Part shown: positions 1-11,435 of the stretch, in pieces
How the letters are laid out: every line of letters starts with the position of its first letter
Numbering within the stretch: position 1 is the first letter of the stretch
From: Capitulum mitella
Lineage: Eukaryota; Arthropoda; Thecostraca; Pollicipedomorpha; Pollicipedidae
Assembly: GCA_030062745.1 (NCBI GenBank)
Contig: CP099848.1
Location: 20,013,081-20,077,080, forward strand
DNA length: 64,000 nt
Direction: 5' to 3'
Program-made: the position numbers and the translations under genes
Notes under the pieces: generated by a model
The model's database searches: none
Told to the model about the DNA's origin: nothing
Seen by the model: only the letters and a program-made list of their open reading frames with translations

Positions 1-2270
1 TTTTTGTGAAAAATCAAAAACGTGGAACCTTTTATGCGTGCTCCTCTCGCGCCTGTGACATTTATCCCATACTGCGCCGCACCTGGAACGCAGGGTGTTC
101 CCTGTCCTTGTATGGGCGGGTGCTCTTCCTGTTCGCCCTGTGTGCTGGCGTGACGGTACGTGTGCCGAGTAACAGGCTAACGCGGCTGAGGTGACGCTCA
201 TCTGGACCGCGACAGCCTCTCGGGTCCCTCTGCTAGCCCGGGCCGCCGGAGCTGGCCTGGGGATGGGTCTGGGGCCGCGACTGGGGCCGAGCTAAGGGCT
301 CGGTCAGGGCTGAGGCTGGGGACGGCCTGGGGCTGGTGCTGAGGCCGGGCCGGGACCGGACGGAACAGGGGACACCTCCAGCTCCCGACCCGCCGCCTAT
401 TCGTCCGAGAAACGACGCACAGGTGTAAAAGGTGGCCTTAAAGACTGGCGCCGACCCGACAGCTGGCGCGCCCAGCTGGCACGTGGCTCTCGGCCCGGCG
501 GACCGACTCCGGGCGGCCGCAGCCAGGCCTGATGCTGGAGCGTATGCTGGACAGGGCTGAGCAGTTGCAGTCGGGCAGGGGTGCTGACGCCTCACAGCGT
601 GATCCATGAATGTGCTGACGGTGGCACACCGTGGCCGTGCACGTGCACGCCAAGAAGTGGGAGCAAGCGCGCGAACCCTCAAAGGACTCCAAATTAATCC
701 AGAATTGGTCTGTAAACACCACACTGATATCCTGCATTAATGTTACTTGGTCTTCTTAAATCAAAACGAATAACGGGCCAGATTTCATTACGGCCTTGGC
801 ATTTTAAACAAGGCAGTGCAAGGCAGCAAGATATTATAAAATGAGTCATCTTTGGCTTTCTACATTAGAGGAGTAATCAACCATCGTCTACAATAAGCAA
901 GAAACAGATCGTGTTGGTGGTGTTAACGTGACAGCACATAAATCTTTGTATATTTGAAAAAAAATGCTGGGCCAGACATGAATATGTTCTCATTGTGTTT
1001 CTGTGAAGGAGACGCACTCCTTCCCATACACTTTGCACTGCATGCTAGTTTTACACAAGGCTCTTAGCAAAGAGATATTGAGCCTTCTGGATGAGCAGAC
1101 CATTTCCGGCAATACCAGCCATTTAGTTAAATCTGTCTTCACATGTTCCGACGCGCGTGCCACACCACACGCACTCCCGTTTAACTCGCAAATATTCACG
1201 TATCCCGTTAATCACGTACCTACCAAAGACCTCACTTAGTCCCATCAGCACCACTTCATTTGGCGGTTGCCCCCCAAACTGTCTGTAAACACCGCACGAG
1301 CACCCTGCGACGAACAGTGGTCGATTTCGTTATCCACTCATCGCCTGCGCCCCGAGGGAGGCCGGGGGCGCCGGGGGCGCGCGCTCCCCGCTTATCGGGC
1401 CAATTAATCGGCCGCACTCAAGTGCCAATAAAACAGGGCCGAAGCACCGAGTGCCGCGACCAATTGCGGCCGTCGGCGGCCACCGTCCCGTGGGGCGGCC
1501 CGCCCCGCTCCCCGCCGGCCGGCCACCGCTTCATATCGCACGCACGAGCTGCGCCGCGACGGAAACCTTTCAAGCTTTCAGCGGCAATCAAAGCTCGGCC
1601 CGGCCGGCGGCGGCGAATTAAAGTGGCGGCCGCCGGCGGCGGATGCCCCGAGGGCTTTGTCTGCTGCTGCGGCGGCGGCGGCGGACGGTTGGCGTTTGAG
1701 CCTGGTCGCGGCTGAGGCCAGGCGTGCGACACGGACGGAGACGGGCTTAGATGAAGGAGAAACATCAGTGCATGCCCTCTCCGAAGTTTCTGTTTTCAAA
1801 TGGATGTGGAGTCCCAAAAACGCAGACATGATTCTGGCGTTTTAATTAAACGGAGGAGACCGGGGAACGGAGATGTGATGGGTACATTACGTTTGTTCAT
1901 TGGTTTTGGAATCACAAAATGCCGGTTTCATGTTTTTCTAGTTGATTTAAAGGAAATGCTCCACCTTAACACGCGCACTGGAAGGGGGTTCTTTTTGTGC
2001 CGCCTTCCCCACCTGTCTGTCTTGAAAATCCCGAGAATGGATCGGAATTGGTTGTTGTTACTTTGTGACATTTTTGCCAATTGAATTACTCGTCGATTGA
2101 TACAGAAAAATCGCAAATCGGTCGGAAATCTATGAAGTTTCAAGTATTTGAAGTCAAGCAAACATAACGAAAATAATGGTTGTCGCTGACAAATGGGAAC
2201 TTTGTGAAAGGACTAGCGATCTACCTAAGAACACCGTTTGAACACAGTCAGGCGACGTCATTCGAGCATA
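1..2270. other. No gene seen; GC-rich islands
   Basis: 230-560 and 1325-1720 are GC- and CpG-rich, the remainder ordinary. Frames on both strands in the islands are composition effects. No promoter or RNA gene can be supported. Confidence 0.5.
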
Positions 2271-2339
2271 AGTGATGGATGTACCAAGATCAAAGTCAGT
2301 CTTTATAAGGGTCAAGGTTATTAAAGGTCAAGGTCAGCC

Positions 2340-2750
2340 AGACTGTGATCCAGATTTGCTTTGCAGCATGTCGATTTGTATGAAATATTCATTCAAAGAC
2401 CCTAATAAAAACATGTGTGCGCACACTGATACGCCAACATATATCAGGGTCACTGAAGGTCAAGGTCATCAAAGGTCATGGTCAAATATCTTGTGACCTG
2501 GCTCACATTTGCTTTGCAATATGTCGCTTTGTATGAAATATGCATTCAAAGACTCTGATAAAACACGTGTGCGCACATGGATACGCACATGGATATATAC
2601 GACGGGCAATGCAGGTCAAGGTCATCAAAAGTCAATGGTTACTATTTTGTGACCTGGCTCAGATTTGCTTTGCAATATTCGATCTGTATGAAATATGCAT
2701 TCAAAAGCTCTACTAAAAACACGTTTGGCACATTGATACTCATATGTATA
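2340..2750. repeat. Three tandem units of about 155 bp rich in AAGGTCAAGGTCA
   Basis: Landmark TTTGCTTTGCA.(T)ATGTCG followed by TTGTATGAAATAT-CATTCAAA occurs near 2354, 2507 and 2667. Units are linked by AAGGTCAAGGTCA-type blocks. Small frames over it repeat the same peptide and are by-products. Confidence 0.88.
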
Positions 2751-3201
2751 TACATATATACACATATATACATGCATAAATATAAACACAGAAAGTGACC
2801 GAATGTACCGATGCTGGCTGCCTTTACTGAAAATACATCAAAAGATGCGTATACCGCCCTCATTTACACTCAAGCTATCCTGTTGCTCGAAATCTGATCT
2901 GCAAAAGATGAAAATATGGCGTCATAGGTAAACGACCTGACGTGACCTCGACCCAAAATCCTCAGTCAAGACGCCAAATGAATAGAAGTTGACGTATTCC
3001 ATGTTTTAACGCTCAAACGAACACCCTTTTCCCGTTTCGTTCGAAAAGTCGTACGGAATGGCTTGTTCCGATAGAGAAAGTGTCCAAAGTTGGCCTTTTC
3101 CACCCGATTTGACCTTGAAGATATTGACCAAAGGTCATGAAAATGTCACAAAATGTAAATCATTATAGTTCCATCTTGTCCATAAAATTTCAAATCTCTA
3201 A

Positions 3202-4083
3202 CTACTTCCGTTTTCGAGATTGGAGGGGGGCATTTTGTGCCCCCTTCCATTGCGCGTTAGAACGAAACTCCCTTCCACTGCGCGGGTTAACATGTGTTTT
3301 GAAGTGAGGTAGCCAAGTTGCAGTTTGTAGTCTTGAAAGTCGATTTGCCACATACAGTATTTCTGAAAATTTGATGTTTACAATTCCATAAGGTATTATA
3401 AATTCATCACGTTTGATTATTAAATCGTTATGTCTGTAAACTGAGTTGGCAAGAAATGTAACTGCCAATACAAAGCCAGCCTTATAAGCATTGTTGAGAA
3501 TCCCATCGGGGCTAGGAAGGTCTAGACCTCTACGTTCCAGAGATTTTAATATTAGGTCTATGACAATGAATGGGAAGAAATGGTCTCTGGTCCTATTCAG
3601 ACCGGAATACTGAATGTCATGAAGTTTTCGAAAATCTCCATCCATCCTAATAAGGGACAGAATCTAGTTCAAAGCCGATGCCCAGTTTTTGTTACTTTGT
3701 TTTAAGTATTTCCTAAGCCTTCAAAATATTGGTTTACAATTGGCAATGGAATGAGGCGTTACAGTAGGTGACGTAGCCGGAACAAGTATGGGGTAAGTCA
3801 CAAGATTCGCACTTTTCAATGCTTTTCTCGTTTCCCTTACTTCTAACGAGACTGGTTTAGCACAAAAAAGCACATTTAATAATATACAAACAGAAATGTC
3901 TGTCCTAACTGCCCATGATTTTGTGAAACGTGCAGGCTCGCTAGCGTTACTAATTGATAAAGCAGGGCTCGGGATAGGCTCCGGATCAAATGCGTTTAAC
4001 GAGGGGTGAGCACAAATGAATGGGAATGAATTTGATGGCACATGAACTCGGTTGCGTCTGTCCTCGCGGCGGGCGTGTTTCAC
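3202..4083 (-). other. Two consecutive unidentified minus-strand frames
   Basis: 3721-4083 (120 codons) and 3202-3645 (147 codons) follow each other on the minus strand in DNA that is not GC-rich, so their openness is less easily explained by composition. Sequence includes LSISNASEPARFTKSW and IVIDLILKSLERRGLDL. No family recognised; a decayed mobile-element protein is possible. Confidence 0.25.
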
Positions 4084-4934
4084 GGTGACGGCAGCTGGTA
4101 CCGCTTAGGCTCACGCAATTCGCGCACGCACGATGCTTGGCCCGGGTTGTTTGTCCGGTACCCGAGTGGTCTAAACGCCCTCCATCATTCTTTGCGCAAC
4201 CTCCTTTTTCAGGAACCTGATGCTGTTGCTCAGCCTGTGTTTTGGACCGCATCCGGCTTCACCTCCCGGCCACCCTTGAAGTGAGAATCGTTATCAAGTC
4301 CCAAATGCACTAGATGTGCAGCAGGTGAGGATAAACACGCGGCCAGAGCATATGGCAACCCAGGCGGCCATGTCTGTTGAGGGAAGGCATGAGGCGTTTC
4401 TTTACACACTTCATGGAACACATTTTCATTCACCAAAGCACGAATACTAGAAAAGTTATTGGACACCACATTTGAGCTTATCACCAGCTATGTCATTATC
4501 TTCCGGAGAAATCTGATCTTCAAGCGCCAAGTAGCATCCACAGGTGAGTTCATGTTCCCACCTGTGTAACAGTTGATACTACCTGCTTTCATGCATCCAA
4601 TGTACCGAAAATATGCTTCGTTGTCCATTGATATGCCACTGGACGAACAACTCATGCGCAGTCGTGAAAAGAATCGTGTTGCTTTATGACTGTCATTGAA
4701 AGTGCTTCAGACATATCTGCAACTGGTGCCAACCCTATTCATTTTTTGCTATACGTCTTATTAAGGTGTTTCCCTGTCGAACCTCGTTTTCAAGTTCTTT
4801 GTCTTTTAACTGACTGCGTTTCTTGAATTATTTTTTAATGCTTCGTACTGATGCCTGCACCTAATTCAGACTTTTCTTTCGTGATGAGGCCCCATCTGTT
4901 CATAACGTCTAGGAGTATGTTCACAAGGATTTGC

Positions 4935-5102
4935 AACAGGTGCGCCGATTTCTGTGAACGATTGGGGGGCTGAGCCGAGGTAACTTTCCCCAAATGTGGG
5001 TTTTTCAACGGATTTAGCCCACTTTGTATCGACTGACAGAAATACAGAAGTCTTTTGCTACATTTTATCAAACAAAACTGCATTTATCCCCATGCATATA
5101 GG

Positions 5103-5141
<39 letters not shown>

Positions 5142-5370
5142 ATATTTGCATAGAAGATAGAAGGGTAGATACATCGCTTTAGATTTCATTCTTTACCTTC
5201 TGTCTATCACTTACCAATTGCGGCCGTTTTTTTGGTTATTATTACTCATTTCCCTTTAAAACTGGCAGAAGATATGGGGGGGGCAAACCAACACTGGGGA
5301 CCGAAATCAACCAACCAAATTGTGTGGGTCAAGGCCCTCTCAGAAGAATACAGATCGACACCTCCGATTT
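4935..5370 (+). mobile_element. Dispersed TA-centred element, copy A
   Basis: Shares GGGTTTTTCAACGGATTTAG, a central (TA)n tract, then GATACATCGCTTTAGA, a TTTACTTTCTGTCTATC-like segment, ATTGCGGCCGTT, CTTTAAAACTGGCAGAA and AACCAACA.TGGGGACC with copies at 9.7 and 11.0 kb. No coding capacity; a non-autonomous element. Confidence 0.8.
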
Positions 5371-5604
5371 GCAAGAATTGACATGAAATGGACTGATACG
5401 ACGTTGCATTGTGTTTAAGCACTTGCACTTCCCTCCGATTGTTGTGGTGGAGAAATATACGAAAAAGGACAAGCAAGGCAGTGCGCTAACTTGCGCCCCT
5501 TGGAAGTGACTTCATTTGAGATACTAAATAAAATTTGACGTATAATTATGAAGTGAATCGAGACGGACCACGGAAGAACAGGAAATGTATGATCATGGCT
5601 CTAT

Positions 5605-5810
5605 ACTAGCTGGGGGCGCTGACCGCGGCACCCTCAGCTCTCGGGAGCGCTGCCAGCGGCACCCTCAGCTCTCGGGAGCGCTGCCCCCAGCACCCCCAGC
5701 TCTCTGGCGGCGCTGACCGCAAGACCCCGAACTCCCTGTCAGCGTTGGCCGCAGCATCCTCAGCTCCTCGGCGCCGCTGGCCAGCGTCAGTCACAGCGTC
5801 CCGCGTGGCA
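5605..5810. repeat. 31-32 bp minisatellite
   Basis: Five to six degenerate units like GCGCTGACCGCGGCACCCTC AGCTCTCGGGA starting near 5617. No gene adjoins it. Confidence 0.85.
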
Positions 5811-5814
5811 GTGC

Positions 5815-6130
5815 CGCCAGGGTGCCGAGATCCGTCGTCGGCCGGCTGCGGCGGCGGCCGGCTGCCTCGCTCGGGCCGTACCTGGAGATAATCAGGCCGG
5901 GGAGCGGCAGTCTGAATACGCCGGCACGTGGCGCCGGTAATGGCGCCGCCACCGGCCCGGCCGCGTCCTTTGTTCCACCTGTCCGGCCGCCGGCCGCCGC
6001 ATTCAGCAGCCGTAATGGGCGTGCTTACCTGCGCCCCCTCCCGTGTAGCCTCTCCCCCCGTGTCACGGCCGGCGGTTGTGCGCCGTGTGGCTTTGTGTGC
6101 CGTGTTTGTGTGCGGCTTGTTGGTTTAGGT
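5815..6130. other. GC-rich island, no gene seen
   Basis: CpG-rich sequence with GGCCGGC runs following the 5.6-kb minisatellite. It may be a promoter or enhancer, but no gene starts beside it that I can recognise. Confidence 0.4.
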
Positions 6131-6237
6131 GGGATGAGGCATGCTGGAAAAGTGTTCAGGAGGGTTTTCTTGGGTTGGAAGGAATGGTACGCTGAAGGAT
6201 ACGGATATCAGACGAGAATGAAGAGACAAACGGTTAG

Positions 6238-6370
6238 ACTGGCATGCAGACAGACGGACAGACAGACTGACAGAGAGACAGAACGACGGAAAGGTGAACA
6301 GACAGAGAGAAAGGGAAAGCGAGCGGGAGAGGGATGGAGAGAAGGAAAGAAGAGAAGAAATAAATAAATC
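6238..6370. repeat. GACA/GAGA-rich low-complexity tract
   Basis: CAGACAGACGGACAGACAGA followed by AG-rich sequence. Frames across it are low-complexity artefacts. Confidence 0.85.
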
Positions 6371-8389
6371 GAGAGGAAGTAGAAAACTACATAGAAGAAA
6401 AGATGTCAATAAATAATTAAGCGGAGAGGAGAGAATGTATAGTTTTTTTTTTCATCTGTTTAAAATATGCTGCGTCCGTGCATATTTTGACGTTCTTTTT
6501 TAGGCGTACGGCTTAAGCTGGCTTTAGTCATGCATCTCGTTCGATTTCGTTCACGTTTCCTATTGCTGCGTGTTTCTGGATAACCCATTTTTTGTTTCCT
6601 AAATGGCGTGGAAGTTAAGTATAAATTTCCCAGTCAAAGTTTTCACGGATGCACAGAAGCACGCGTTATATATATTTTCTCTCTTGCGACCTGGATCCCA
6701 ATTTACGTATTAATACCGACAAATCATAATGATATTTGTGCACAAATATTGTTCCTTTAAAGTGATGTCAGACTGGTCGTGCCTCAAAAGTTTCTCTCGA
6801 GAGGGGACTGATTGCGGCCATTTAAGCATGGACACAGAATTAGTGAGCACTGTGCTCTGGTTTGGGGGTACTTTGGAAGACGGAGATCGAAACTGAAAGG
6901 TATATTGGCAAGCTTACGCTATTGTCGTTGTTTGCAGTGGCAGGTTTATATATTTTCCTTTCTTGCGCTGTTTTCATGATTGTCTACTATGCTGGTTGCA
7001 TTGTAATATCTCTTATTTCAAAGAGCGAAAACAAAATTGTTGTATGAACAAAAGACTCAAAGATTTTAACGTTTTTTTCTTTAGATTCTTAAGTAAACTA
7101 CTCATTGAATGTTTGGGTGTGTGCGTTGCTGGTCCGTAGTCGACTAAAGCTGGCGGTGGACAATTTGCGCTATAAGGATAACCTCGTCCGTTTACCAAGC
7201 TCGCCCCGTGTGGGCTGCAGTGGCGCTCCCAGCCGTGTCCGGCAGCTGTGGAGAACCAGCCCGGACTCAGCGGCGGTGGCGGCCCGCTCCGTGTAACCAC
7301 TCTGTGTTAGTCCGGCCTCCGTCTGTCCCCGCGCCCCCGTCCGCCGCGCCGGCCGACCCCGCCCGGCGACAGGACTGCTCCTGATGTCTGTCGCCATCAC
7401 GGCAGGACCGGACGGCAGACAGGCAGACGACTGAGTGGCGGCCGGCAGACGGGAGTGCTGCAATCACGGGAGGACCGCACGGCACACCGGCAGACGACGA
7501 CTGAGTGGCAGCCCGCAGAATATCAACAGCTAGGCATGAGCGCTGCTGATGTGTTGGACTCCGCAGTTGACCCAGACAAGCGCCCTGAGAGAGAGGTCGA
7601 ATCAGGAAGGTGGAACCAGACGAGACAGAGCGCAGCTACACAGTACACGGCAGACATCAGTGGCTGATTCAAGAGTCGCGTCAGAGTTACATCAGATTTG
7701 TCTCATAGACTGAATTACTTCTGTTAACTGGGGTGTATCAGGCACTTCTTCCATGGGACAAATAAGAATTTGTTTCTTTTAAGGGGCAAAATAGACAGAT
7801 CGTATTAATCGATATTTTTGCTTTACGATACAAAGAACAATCACAGTTGTCATTTATGATATGTTCTCTAATTTCATTCAGCTCATGTATTGGCTGGAAT
7901 CGGGTCTGATTCGTAGCACAATGACATCTGAATGTCGTTGAGGCCCTGCAGTGCTTTACGTCAGATTCGCGTTTAGTACACCAGCATGTTAAGTCATTTG
8001 CTACCAAATGGCATCCGTTTACAGCCAAATCCAGTCTACTCTATCCAAACCTTACAACCCAATCTCTGTCCTCCACACGCTCAAGGAAGATCTCACAACT
8101 CACAGGAACCTGCACTCACTGGCGGGCATGGCTCACGCGACAAAGCCTCGCCTTTCCCCCTCCCCTATCGGTCGACCTCTCAGCCCCCCCCCCCCCATCA
8201 TCCCGGAACCATCCCGCCTCCGCCGCCGCCGCCGCCGGCCAGCCATTGATTCCAGATCGAGTTACCAACTAGATAATGCATAACTGAGTACAAATAACTA
8301 GCGCACATCTAATGGAGCCGTGGGTCGATCGATGCCGGACGCCGCGTCGGAGGCCGTCGAGGTCGACGATGACGTCCGGCGACGGCCGA

Positions 8390-8660
8390 CCGTCGCGTGG
8401 CGGTCCTGTGTGACGGTAACGTGTGACGTTATCGTTGCGGGGCGGAGGTGTATCGCAGTGCTGCGTGACGCCGCCGTGCGACGCTACAGTGTGATGATAC
8501 TGTATAGTACCGTCATGCGACGCTTCCGTGTGACGGTGCTGTGTGACGGCGTAACGCGGCGCTCCACTGGTGACGGAATCATGTAGTGCTGCCAAGCGAC
8601 AGCATCGTGTGATGGCGCTGTGTGACGAGCGAACAGTGTGTGATGGCCTACAACGCCGGG
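8390..8660. repeat. Degenerate minisatellite of about 39 bp
   Basis: Six to seven units around (A/C)TGCGACGCT.C.GTGTGACGGT; the minus-strand translation shows the same 13-residue period (ASHDGTIQYHHTV, ASHGGVTQHCDT). No sign that it is a gene. Confidence 0.75.
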
Positions 8661-9689
8661 CCTCAGCTCTGTGACGAGTAGCCGCCGTTTCGCTCCTGTC
8701 ATTAATGTCTCACAAGTTCTGTAGTGGTCAGTAGTCGTGACGCTACCTTTCGGTGTTTGATGCCTCTCACGGGCTCAGGCTTTTATTGTGTTCTTAGGCA
8801 TGGAGATTCCTACGTTTCGTGGGCCGCTGGTCGGGCCGCACACATCCGGCCTTCACGCGTCGGCGCCGACTTCAGGTTCTGAGGTCCCTACATGCCACAG
8901 CAATCTCCGAACCCTGAGGGCGCTCCACGTGGTTGGCTGTGGCCAGGTTCTTGGCAGGGTGTGGCTCATGCGGCTTCCTCCACACTGACGGTCAGAAGAT
9001 CTGAAAAGCTGTTGGTTCTTACAAAAGAAAAACGTCCAGTATAATTTGCCGTTTGGCAGACAGATTCAGGTGCAGCTGATAATTAAGAGCGCTCAGCGTG
9101 GGTCATAGCAGTGCGGGGCAGCCGAGTCGCGCCGCCAACCCAAGGGACGCAACTTGGGGCAACAGGAACGGTACAGAGCACCGCCGCGGCGTCTGCTATA
9201 TTCAGTCCTCACTGCGGCCTGTTGCACGCACTAACGGAAGTTCTCGTGTATTCGGATGACTCAACAGAGTGTGCCCGATGTCGGCCCCGCGTGTGCAGGC
9301 TACCGGACGCAGAAGGCATTTTTGGTTTCAGCCTTTCTATGCCTCAGCACTGGGACAATGTCCAGTTTTCTCAGGCTTGGATGCAATGGTCCACGCTTTT
9401 CCTCTGCCGTGATGCTTCCTCAGATGGTGCCTCTCACGCTGGGACCCACGGTCTAGAGGCCAATGGCACCACAGCTGCTTCCGGCACTGGGCTATCGTGA
9501 TAGATACTTTGGGACTCGCTCTAAAGACAATGAAATGGTTCCGTAATCGGTGGTTGTGAACCGTAATCAGATTATGCTATTTTTTGGATGCCTTCTCTTT
9601 TTGTCCTGCCTTTCGGTTTGCTTGTTAAGCCATAGCTTCGTTATGTCTCCATTTCTTGCTTATAATGAATCAGCGGCGTCAATTTATGT

Positions 9690-10120
9690 AAATGATTGGG
9701 TGGGCCGAGCCGTCGGCCAGACAACCCTACTTCCCCTAAATGTGGTTTTCTCAACGGATTTAGCCGACTTTATTCTGATCAATGGAAATTGTCGAGCTTT
9801 TTGTGACTATTTCTCAAATAAAAAATCGATATCCCCATTATATATAGGTATATATATATGTATATATATTCCTATATATATATATGTATATATTTAAGAC
9901 AAAGAGATAAATAGATACATCACTTTATGCCTTATTCTGTACTTTCTGTTTATCTTTTATCTATTGCGGTTGTTTCTTTCGTTATTTTTGTCCAATTGCC
10001 TTTAAAACTGGCAGAAAATATTGGAGGGGCTCAAACCAACATTGGAGAGGGTCCAAATCAGCATTGGGTTGGACAGGACCCCTTCGAAAGAATACAAATC
10101 GACACCCCTGTAATGAATCG
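9690..10120 (+). mobile_element. Dispersed TA-centred element, copy B
   Basis: Same order of landmarks: TTCTCAACGGATTTAGCC, (TA)n at about 9845-9895, GATACATCACTTTATG, TTATCTATTGCGGTTG, CCTTTAAAACTGGCAGAAAA and AATACAAATCGACACCCCT. Confidence 0.82.
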
Positions 10121-10964
10121 TCTTAGCCCTGCAATGCCAAGGACAATGCCGTAATCATCGATATCAGTATTACTTGAAATACAAAGGAGAATATACGAGA
10201 AAAAAACTTCGGCACATTTTTAGGAGATATGTTTTATAATGAAACCACTTAATAAACCATTCAAAGAGGATGACGGTCTAGAGCAGTTGTCCGCTTCTGA
10301 AACCCGTCTCCTTATCTCTGGAAAATTTAATCAAACCGTAGATCTTACCTCACTGTATATGCATTATCAGATGGCAGGTTGGCATTGTACCTAATCACGG
10401 CACAGACTGCATCATAACATTCAGTCGTGGGTTGACTGCACAGCTCACCGTTACGATCGACGTGCTCTGCAGACTTCGGCTGACATATTACCGGGTTTTT
10501 GGATAGTATCTCGTCGGGATTCTTCGCTGACGAGATAATATCATTACGCCTAGCGAGGGAATAAACAACGATATGTAATAAACTTGCTACTAGATGTCTC
10601 TGTACGCAAGTGTTCCTTTTTGTGTGTTATAGTCATGTATCACCCCGTTTCTAGTTTACCGTCGCCAAATTACGCCTGTTTTACAGTTTGTTTCGAGATA
10701 ACTGGTTTATAATGCGAGAAAAAGCATGACATAATATGCTTTGTTGTTGGAAGCAGGCGACCTGCGAAGAAAACGCGACAGATTTATGTGCATGCGAAAG
10801 GCTTCCTTCAGATCATACCACCACCCGCTCATAAATCCCCCAAGAAACTGGTGTAACAGTTATGTTTGTGCATCTTTGTCTTCCTTGTCTGTCTTGTCCT
10901 TCCTTGAGCGCCATCGTCTTTAAGCTGGAAATCCTTTGACCTGATGTTAATTATTCTATATCTT

Positions 10965-11134
10965 GCAGGGACGTCGATTTCTGTAAATGATTTGGGCCGA
11001 GGAGCCGAGGACCAGACAACCTAACCTCCCTTCAAAAGTGGGTTTTTCAACGGATTCAGCCCACTTTATTTGGACCAGCGGCAGTTTATAAGTTTTTTGT
11101 TACTATTTATTAAATAAGAAATGCATTTGTGCCC

Positions 11135-11205
<71 letters not shown>

Positions 11206-11435
11206 TGTACATGTATATGTAGACAGAAGATGGGAAGATAGATGGATACTTCGCTTTAGACGTTGTTCTTTACTTTCTGCCTATGTCTTATCTATTGCGG
11301 CCGTTCTTTTCGTTGTTATTACTCACTTGCATTTAAAATCGAGAGAAAATATTGGTAGCCCAAACCAGCATCGGGGCCCAAATCAATATTGGGTGAGCCA
11401 GGGCCCTCCCCAAAGAACATGAATCGACATCCCTG
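10965..11435 (+). mobile_element. Dispersed TA-centred element, copy C
   Basis: Same landmarks: GGGTTTTTCAACGGATTCAG, a long (TA)n at about 11137-11202, GGATACTTCGCTTTAGAC, TTATCTATTGCGGCCG and ATGAATCGACATCCCTG. Copies A-C are all in the plus orientation. Confidence 0.82.

Noticed and set aside
1260-1765. Frames of 115-151 codons in a GC-rich island
   Set aside because: Both strands are open because of GC content; no motif and no splice continuation.
6125-6409. Ser/Leu/Phe-rich frame
   Set aside because: Translation of the complementary TC-rich low-complexity tract.
8269-8595. 108-codon frame with a 13-residue repeat
   Set aside because: Explained by the degenerate 39-bp minisatellite; no start context, partner exons or conserved motif.
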